Source: Enterocola sp045611845 (GTDB taxonomy: Bacteria; Bacteroidota; Bacteroidia; Bacteroidales; Paludibacteraceae). Taken from it: a stretch of DNA of 64,000 nt. The stretch is from NCBI GenBank assembly GCA_045611845.1, contig JAZKXZ010000004.1, forward strand, positions 1 to 64,000, given 5' to 3'. Under the pieces are notes generated by a model. The model ran no database searches and was not told the DNA's origin. It saw nothing but the letters and a program-made list of their open reading frames with translations. Made by a program: the position numbers and the translations under genes. Of the stretch, positions 57,845 to 64,000 are shown one piece after another (position 1 is the stretch's first letter; every line of letters begins with the position of its first letter).

Positions 57845-58888
57845 TTAAATCACAACTTTAGAGAATGGTACCGAATCAATTGTATCAAATATTCCATCCT
57901 TATATTTAAACAATGCAGTAATTGCTATCATTGCAGCGTTGTCTGTGGTATAAGAAAATTTTGGCAAAAATATTTCCCATCCATAACGCTTCGAATAGTC
58001 TTGAAATGCATTTCGAAGTCCACTATTCGCAGAGACTCCACCAGCTACTGCTACTCTTTTAATTTTATAGTCGTCAGCAGCTTTTTTCAGCTTTTTCATT
58101 AGCACTTCAATCACTGTTTTTTGGATAGAAGCACACAAGTCTGCTTTTCTTTCTTCTACAAAATTAGGATTATTTTTTAGTTCATCACGAAGAAAATACA
58201 TGAATGATGTTTTAAGTCCACTAAAGCTATAATCGTAGCCCGGAATTTGTGGTTTAGAGAAAGTAAAAGCATCAGGATTTCCTTCTTTTGCAAGTTTATC
58301 CACAAAAGGTCCACCTGGATATGGACCACCTAGCAGTTTTGCACATTTATCAAACGCCTCTCCTGCAGCATCATCAATTGTCTGACCTAAAATAGTCATT
58401 TTATCGTATGCCTCAACAAGAATAATCTGAGAATTTCCACCAGATACCAACAAACAAAGGAATGGGAATTCTGGAATATTAGCCTCTTCCCCCTCTTCTT
58501 TAATAAAATGAGCAAGCACGTGACCTTGAAGGTGATTTACCTCTATCATTGGCACATTAAGTGCAGTAGAAAAACCTTTTGCAAACGAAGTTCCTACTAG
58601 TAGCGAACCTATAAGACCAGGTCCTCTGGTATATGCAATGGCAGAAATATCCTCTTTAGAGATACCTGCACGGCGTATTGCTTCGTGAATTGTAGGTATA
58701 ATATTTTGTTGATGTGCACGCGATGCTAGTTCTGGCACAACGCCACCGTATGCACTATGTACTGCTTGTGAAGAAATCACATTTGAGAGCAAATATCCGT
58801 CGCGAATTATAGCGGCAGAGGTATCATCGCAAGATGATTCTATGCCTAAAATCACAACATCTTTATTTTTTATCATTTGCTCTTTCAT
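57845..58888 (-). CDS. tsaD: tRNA threonylcarbamoyladenosine transferase TsaD
   Basis: I choose the ATG at 58886-58888 (MKEQMIKNKDVVILGIESSCDDTSAA), giving 347 residues. The longer frame from 58954 would begin upstream of a likely promoter and add 22 unrelated residues. Motifs include GIESSCDDT, the metal-binding HLQGH and DDAAGEAFDKCAKLLGGPYPGG. The enzyme transfers the threonylcarbamoyl group to adenosine 37 of ANN-decoding tRNAs, with TsaB and TsaE. It is the first gene of the tsaD-to-lptC transcript and is divergent from tamB. Confidence 0.95.
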   Translation of the reverse strand: MKEQMIKNKDVVILGIESSCDDTSAAIIRDGYLLSNVISSQAVHSAYGGVVPELASRAHQQNIIPTIHEAIRRAGISKEDISAIAYTRGPGLIGSLLVGTSFAKGFSTALNVPMIEVNHLQGHVLAHFIKEEGEEANIPEFPFLCLLVSGGNSQIILVEAYDKMTILGQTIDDAAGEAFDKCAKLLGGPYPGGPFVDKLAKEGNPDAFTFSKPQIPGYDYSFSGLKTSFMYFLRDELKNNPNFVEERKADLCASIQKTVIEVLMKKLKKAADDYKIKRVAVAGGVSANSGLRNAFQDYSKRYGWEIFLPKFSYTTDNAAMIAITALFKYKDGIFDTIDSVPFSKVVI

Positions 58889-58951
58889 AAATGCTATTTT
58901 TTTTGTATTTTTGTTCGTTATTATATAATAATGTGTAGTATCACACCAACA

Positions 58952-58959
58952 CAAACATA
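58952..58959 (-). promoter_or_regulatory. Possible -7 element for tsaD
   Basis: The minus strand reads TATGTTTG at 58959-58952. A second match, TAACTTTG, lies at 58975-58968. Either would start the transcript between the two candidate tsaD start codons or just at the longer one, favouring the start at 58888. Confidence 0.45.
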
Positions 58960-58974
58960 ACGAGGTACAAAGTT

Positions 58975-61900
58975 ATTAAAAATTTTGTTAAAATATTAGT
59001 TTTCTTATCAGTATTTATTTTTTGCTTGTTCATTAGTGTACCATTGGTCATTACAAACAAGTATATACAAAAAGTTCTTATTGATAACATTACCACAGAA
59101 CTCTCTACAAAGTCTCAAGGAGAAGTTGCTGTGGAAGGGATTAATTTCTCTTTTTTCTCTGGACTAATATTAGAAAATGTTAGTATAAAAGACCCTAACG
59201 GCAACTTAGTTGCTAGTATGGATGAGTTTCATCTTGATGTGAGATGGAGAAAACTCTTTCGCAAAAAGGTACAAATTGAGCAAATAATTTTAACAAAGCC
59301 TATAATTCACCTTACTACAAACAATAAGGGCGAAACCAATCTTCAATTTCTTATTGACGCATTCCCAAAAAGGGAAATAAATATTGAAATACCTGATATT
59401 TTAGTAGAACTTAAATCTCTTCAAATAAGTGAAGGTGAATTTTGGTTTGATAATGTTGATATAAAACATTCCGAAGGCTTCGACCCTGCTCACTTTAAAA
59501 TTTCAGACTTCAACACTCATATCGTAGTTAATTATGCCACAAAGGATAGCCTACAGGCAGAATTAATACACTTTTCAGCACTAGAAAGCAATGGTTTAAA
59601 AATAGACGACATCAATTTCAACTTTGGCATAGGCAAAAGAGAAACCTACATAAAACCATTTAAACTAAAACTTCCACATTCTAGTGTTGTAGTAGATGAA
59701 CTATCGCTATCATACGATAGTCTTCAACAAGTTTTTGACAAAGAACTATTACAAAAACGTGTTAAAGCCACCTTCAACCTTAAAAAAGCAGAGATTCTAG
59801 GTAAGGATCTATCTGCTTTAGTGCCTCAACTTAAGAATTTCGACCAGCCATTAAAAGCAAATGGTAAGGTAAGTTTTTACAACAACAATATAAAACTACA
59901 TGGTTTCAAGGCAGAGTATCGTAAAAACACTTTAGTAAAACTTAATGCAGAAATTGATGGTATAAACAAGGCAGAAGACACTTATATCTTCACAAATATC
60001 CAACAAATAAGCAGTAAAACACAAGATATTGAGAAACTTATTTCAGACATCACACAAAAACCATTTATACTTCCAGAGGAAGTTAGAAACTTAGGCACAT
60101 TTAAGTTTACTGGAAACATTGTGGGTTTCTTCTCTGATATAGTGGCATTTGGTAGTCTAAAAACTGATGCTGGAAAAATCAATACCGACTTAAAAATAAA
60201 CTACAATATCAAAACTAACGACTGGAAGTTTAATGGTAAGATTGCCACAGAAGATGTAAGTCTAAGTAAAATCTTAAATAAATCTACAGATTTTAATGAC
60301 ATTCACTTAGATGTAATATTTGATGGCCAAAAGTTGGCATACGCCCCTCTTTCTGGACATGTACATGGTGAAGTTTCATCATTCGACTACAAAAAATACG
60401 AGTTCGACAATATTATTTTAGATAGTAAGTTTAGCGAAGAAAATATCAACGCAGAAATTAAGTATAAAGACCCAAGCAACGGTAATATAGACTTCTCAGT
60501 TGACATTGCAAAAGCTAAAGATGCCACATATACAATGAATTTAAACGGTAAGGTTGACACTGTTTGCCTTGCTGCAATGAAACTTATCGACGTATTCCCT
60601 ACCTTTAAATTCTCTACAAACATTCAGAGTCAACTAAAACTAAAAACATTAAACGATATAGAAGGCTATTTCTCTCTAGACTCTATTAGTTTGTACAACG
60701 ACAACATAAAGATGAAGCCTGAAAATATTATTCTTTTTGCAGAAAACACAGAAGATGGAAAAAGGATAATGTTGGACTCCGATTTTGCTACAATGGATTT
60801 AGAAGGTAAAATAGACTTCAATACCCTTGTAAACAATATAAAATACATACTAAGCAAAGAATTAACTAATATCCCTGCATTAAAAACAGAAAAGAAAGAA
60901 GGCGGAAACAACTTCAATCTACATGCAGACATTATGCCACTTAGTGACTATAGCTATTTCTTTGCTCAAAATATGAGTATCGACGACACCACACACATTA
61001 ATGCTTTCTTCAACGACGAAAAAGACCAAATAGAATTAAATGTTTATTCAAACAATATAGACTTAGGCAAATCTAGCATTGATAGTTTGAATATTCACCT
61101 TCATAATTTCACAGAAAGAATAAACTTAAATGTTGGTGCTATTTCACAAAACTGGATAGACACCACCGAAATAAAAGTAAACACAAATATTGGCGACAAT
61201 AATGTTAACTTAAATTTATGGTGGGAAAACAGTGTAGAAAAAGAGATTTCTGGTGAGATTAAAACAAAAATCAACTTTAACGAAGTACTAGAAAACCAAA
61301 ACATAAATCTAGACTGTCACTTACTACCTAGTACAATGATACTTGCAGACTCCCTTTGGAATGTAAGAGAAGGTAGCATTCACTACAACGACAATTTACT
61401 TAAGGTGGACAGTGTTCGATTTGATGGTCCTGAACAACATTTAAGAATAGATGGTGTTTCTAGTAAAGAAAGAGAAGCTGATTTAATTCACGTATCAGTT
61501 AAAAGTATAGACTTAAAATATTTAAGTGAAGTGCTTTATATGCCAGATATTAAGTTACTTGGTATAGTTAGTGGTGATGTATTGGCAGGGAACGTACTGA
61601 AAAAGCCTATATTAAATGCCAAAGTAAGTTGTAAGCAATTTGGCTTAAACGAATTTGCACTCGGCGATGTAATAGAAGCCACTGCAAAATACAATCATGA
61701 AAAAGAACAAATAGACCTACACGGTTTGGTTGAAAATGCCACAAAAGATACATCGGAGGTAAACGGTTTTGTTTCTATTGTAAGGAACGAAATGTTGCTA
61801 GATATAGATGTAAACCAACTTCAACTAGGCTTTATTAAACCATATCTAAGCTCATTTGCAAACGACCTTAGAGCTACAGTTAGTGGCAAACTTTACGTTG

Positions 61901-63603
61901 GAGGACCATTTGATGCTATAGAAATTTGGGGAGAAGCATATGCAAAAGACGCTATGCTTTCTATTGACTTCTTAAAATCTGAATTCTATTTTGAAGACTC
62001 TGTAAAAATATTGAAAAATGCATTCATACTTAAGGATATAGAACTTAAAGACAGATACGGCAACATAGGCAAAGTAGATGGTGTTATCAATCACCATTTA
62101 TTTAGAGATTTTGAATACAAGATTAATATAGACGTAAACAATATATTAGCATTCAACACTACAGAATTAGATAGCCCAGACTTCTATGGTAGATTCTTTG
62201 CCACAGGTAAAGCTACTGTAACAGGCGATATGAACTCTGTAAATATTGATGTAATAGCAAAACCTGAAAAGAATAGTTATTTCGCAATCCCTATCGATAG
62301 CTACTCTTCCGCTACCGACAATCAATTTATTACATACGTTGCTCCTAGAAACAATAAAAACGCCAATGAGGAGAAAAAGAAAAAACGTAGAAAGAGAATA
62401 ATGGAAAGTGTTACTGCCAAGCTGAATGTAAAACTAAATGTGGAAGCCACTCCAGATTTAGAAGCACAAATTATTATGGATAGTCACACAAGCGACGACG
62501 TAATAAAGGCTAGAGGTACAGGTAACTTACAGATAGAAATAGACAATAACATAAATGTGAAGATTTATGGTAATTATGATATTACAGAAGGTGAATACAA
62601 CTTCTCACTACAAGGAGCACTACGTAAAAGATTTGAAGTAGGCAAAGAAAGTAGTATCTCATTCGACGGTGACCCTATGACAAACTGTAATATGGATATT
62701 AATGCCAAATATCAAACCACAGCATCATTGTCTGACCTTTTGGAAAGTAGTGTTACATCATACCTAAATAGTAATATCGTGAAAGTGGATTGTATTGCAA
62801 ATATTACAGGGCCACTTCTACAACCTATTATCAAGTTTGATATTCAACTACCAACAGCGGAAGAAGAAGTACAACGCTTGGTGAAAGCTGCTATTAATAC
62901 CGACGACATGATGAGTCAACAGATGGTATTCCTACTACTTACAGGTAGATTCTACAACCCTTCTGTGACACAAAATGCCACATATTCTAGTCAGTTGGCA
63001 TCAACGGCTGCTTCATTTGCTACTGCTACTATTTCTAGCCAAATCAACTATTGGCTAAGCCAAATTAGTAATAATGTGAATTTAGGTCTAAACTATATAG
63101 ACAACTCAGATACAGACCTAGACAACAGACAGTTTGCTGTAAATATTTCAACAAACTTCCTTGATAATAGACTTATACTAAATGGTAATGTGGGTTATAG
63201 AAGTCAATATGGCAACGAAGACTTTATTGGCGACTTCGACCTAGAATACAAACTTATTAAATCTGGTCGTCTGCGTCTTAAAGCATACAACAAAACCAAT
63301 GACAGACTTTATTCTACTGCGCTTTACACACAAGGATTGGGTATAATGTATCGCGAAGATTTTGATACTTGGGAAAACCTAGGCAAATACTATAAAGAAG
63401 TATTCCGCAAGAAAACTCCTGAAGAAAAAGCTCTTGCTAAAAAAGAAAAAGAAGCAGAAAAAGCAAGAAAAGAGCAAGAACGTATAAACAAAGAAATTCT
63501 GAAAGCAGATAGAGAGCGCCGACACCAAGAATACGTTGCAAAACAAAAAGCTGAAAAAGAGCGTAAAAAACAAGAGAAAAAGGCAAAAAAACAAAAACAA
63601 TAA
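58975..63603 (+). CDS. tamB: TamB/DUF490 translocation and assembly protein
   Basis: From TTG 59026 the frame gives 1525 residues, but the open frame extends back to 58939. The 17 codons before it encode KNFVKILVFLSVFIFC, the first half of a typical TamB N-terminal membrane helix. No ATG, GTG or TTG lies upstream in frame, so I mark a tentative ATT start at 58975. The body is a long beta-rich, AsmA-like groove, and the DUF490 region lies near residues 1100-1450. TamB is thought to move phospholipids or assist outer-membrane protein assembly across the periplasm. The final 60 residues are Lys/Glu-rich and helical, an unusual tail. It is divergent from tsaD, as in other Bacteroidales. Confidence 0.85.
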   Translation: MKNFVKILVFLSVFIFCLFISVPLVITNKYIQKVLIDNITTELSTKSQGEVAVEGINFSFFSGLILENVSIKDPNGNLVASMDEFHLDVRWRKLFRKKVQIEQIILTKPIIHLTTNNKGETNLQFLIDAFPKREINIEIPDILVELKSLQISEGEFWFDNVDIKHSEGFDPAHFKISDFNTHIVVNYATKDSLQAELIHFSALESNGLKIDDINFNFGIGKRETYIKPFKLKLPHSSVVVDELSLSYDSLQQVFDKELLQKRVKATFNLKKAEILGKDLSALVPQLKNFDQPLKANGKVSFYNNNIKLHGFKAEYRKNTLVKLNAEIDGINKAEDTYIFTNIQQISSKTQDIEKLISDITQKPFILPEEVRNLGTFKFTGNIVGFFSDIVAFGSLKTDAGKINTDLKINYNIKTNDWKFNGKIATEDVSLSKILNKSTDFNDIHLDVIFDGQKLAYAPLSGHVHGEVSSFDYKKYEFDNIILDSKFSEENINAEIKYKDPSNGNIDFSVDIAKAKDATYTMNLNGKVDTVCLAAMKLIDVFPTFKFSTNIQSQLKLKTLNDIEGYFSLDSISLYNDNIKMKPENIILFAENTEDGKRIMLDSDFATMDLEGKIDFNTLVNNIKYILSKELTNIPALKTEKKEGGNNFNLHADIMPLSDYSYFFAQNMSIDDTTHINAFFNDEKDQIELNVYSNNIDLGKSSIDSLNIHLHNFTERINLNVGAISQNWIDTTEIKVNTNIGDNNVNLNLWWENSVEKEISGEIKTKINFNEVLENQNINLDCHLLPSTMILADSLWNVREGSIHYNDNLLKVDSVRFDGPEQHLRIDGVSSKEREADLIHVSVKSIDLKYLSEVLYMPDIKLLGIVSGDVLAGNVLKKPILNAKVSCKQFGLNEFALGDVIEATAKYNHEKEQIDLHGLVENATKDTSEVNGFVSIVRNEMLLDIDVNQLQLGFIKPYLSSFANDLRATVSGKLYVGGPFDAIEIWGEAYAKDAMLSIDFLKSEFYFEDSVKILKNAFILKDIELKDRYGNIGKVDGVINHHLFRDFEYKINIDVNNILAFNTTELDSPDFYGRFFATGKATVTGDMNSVNIDVIAKPEKNSYFAIPIDSYSSATDNQFITYVAPRNNKNANEEKKKKRRKRIMESVTAKLNVKLNVEATPDLEAQIIMDSHTSDDVIKARGTGNLQIEIDNNINVKIYGNYDITEGEYNFSLQGALRKRFEVGKESSISFDGDPMTNCNMDINAKYQTTASLSDLLESSVTSYLNSNIVKVDCIANITGPLLQPIIKFDIQLPTAEEEVQRLVKAAINTDDMMSQQMVFLLLTGRFYNPSVTQNATYSSQLASTAASFATATISSQINYWLSQISNNVNLGLNYIDNSDTDLDNRQFAVNISTNFLDNRLILNGNVGYRSQYGNEDFIGDFDLEYKLIKSGRLRLKAYNKTNDRLYSTALYTQGLGIMYREDFDTWENLGKYYKEVFRKKTPEEKALAKKEKEAEKARKEQERINKEILKADRERRHQEYVAKQKAEKERKKQEKKAKKQKQ

Positions 63604-63606
63604 TAT

Positions 63607-64000
63607 ATGACATTTAAAGACTTAGGACTTAAGGAGAGTATTTTAGAAAGTATAAGTAAATTGGGATTTGAAACTCCATCTCCTATTCAAGAGCAAGTAA
63701 TACCTTATTTATTAAATAATGATTCTGATATTGTAGGTCTTGCACAAACAGGCACTGGTAAAACAGCAGCATTTGGCCTGCCACTTATCCACCTAGCCGA
63801 ACCAAAAGAAAAATACATTCAAGGACTTGTGCTTGCTCCTACTCGTGAGCTTTGTGTACAAATTGCCACTGAACTTAAACGCTACAGCAGCATGATGGAA
63901 GACATTCGCATAGTGGCAGTTTATGGTGGCGAAGACATAAGAAAACAACTAAAAGAACTAGACCGCACTCCACATATTTTAGTAGCCACACCAGGTCGTC
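63607..64000 (+). CDS. DEAD-box RNA helicase, N-terminal part (runs off the right edge)
   Basis: The ATG at 63607 opens MTFKDLGLKESILESISKLG, and the frame continues to the window end (131 residues). It has the Q motif (GFETPSPIQEQ), motif I AQTGTGKT, motif Ia APTRELCVQ and the GG and TPGR motifs of DEAD-box helicases. These enzymes remodel RNA, often during ribosome assembly or cold growth. It starts 3 bases after the tamB stop, so it is probably co-transcribed. The DEAD motif itself and the second RecA domain are outside the window. Confidence 0.92.
   Translation, partial: MTFKDLGLKESILESISKLGFETPSPIQEQVIPYLLNNDSDIVGLAQTGTGKTAAFGLPLIHLAEPKEKYIQGLVLAPTRELCVQIATELKRYSSMMEDIRIVAVYGGEDIRKQLKELDRTPHILVATPGR

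Noticed and set aside
58889..58954. N-terminal extension of TsaD from an ATG at 58954
   Set aside because: The added residues (MCWCDTTHYY...) are not family-like, and a likely -7 element overlaps that start.

Overview
The window looks like chromosomal DNA of an AT-rich member of the Bacteroidota, most likely order Bacteroidales. The evidence is: a Bat aerotolerance operon; Bacteroidota-style promoters (TTTG about 20 bases before TAnnTTTG) with no Shine-Dalgarno sequences; the order rpmB-rpmG-DUF4295, ftsY-rimO-HU-HU/LysM; an Hc1-like histone; a PorP/SprF protein; and proteins with type IX secretion (T9SS) C-terminal sorting domains. Genes are tightly packed. No stretch over 300 bases lacks a gene; the largest gaps are 5417-5667, 13599-13830, 6664-6886, 20198-20405 and 36001-36206. 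I saw no tRNA, rRNA, CRISPR array, insertion sequence, prophage or replication origin.

Layout. 1-6663 (minus): moxR, DUF58, a membrane protein, batA, batB, batC and the 5' part of batD. 6887-8692: a U32-family protein. 8696-13598 (minus): a two-gene BadF/HgdC-type activase pair followed by a TetR regulator. 13831-17518: a DUF3089 lipoprotein and a T9SS-exported glycosidase-like protein. 17582-20197 (minus): alaS. 20406-22949: ECF sigma factor, rpe, short ComEC. 22992-25131: hisG-hisD. 25226-27134: Hc1-like histone and a YbiT-type ABC-F protein. 27247-31533: giant T9SS type B protein and a small exported protein. 31599-36000 (minus): the HU/rimO/ftsY group and the L28-L33-DUF4295 group. 36207-40423: second giant T9SS type B protein with its PorP/SprF partner. 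40445-44803: a metal-chelate or corrinoid uptake system (lipoprotein, permease, ATPase) with a glycosyltransferase in its midst. 44759-51125 (minus): pcrA/uvrD, TonB receptor, M48 protease, CinA C-domain protein. 51195-58888 (minus): PpiD/SurA-like chaperone, then lptC, TPR, outer-membrane protein, coaX, a small exosortase, tsaD. 58975-63603: TamB. 63607 to the end: DEAD-box helicase, partial.

Themes. Much of the window concerns building or crossing the envelope: T9SS cargo and partner, TamB, LptC, PpiD, TonB receptor, exosortase. Beneath the ordinary gene content lies a second layer. Five arrays of a 7-base unit (GTTAGGA/GTGAGGA) are scattered in the window. One lies inside the start of the uptake lipoprotein gene, where a copy-number change would shift the frame. 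Another writes the last residues of the glycosyltransferase. Two bracket moxR. A REP-like hairpin also sits inside the U32 coding sequence. The items I would look at first are the heptamer arrays, the orphan exosortase, the split activase pair with its regulator, and the tamB start, which has no ordinary start codon ahead of its membrane helix.
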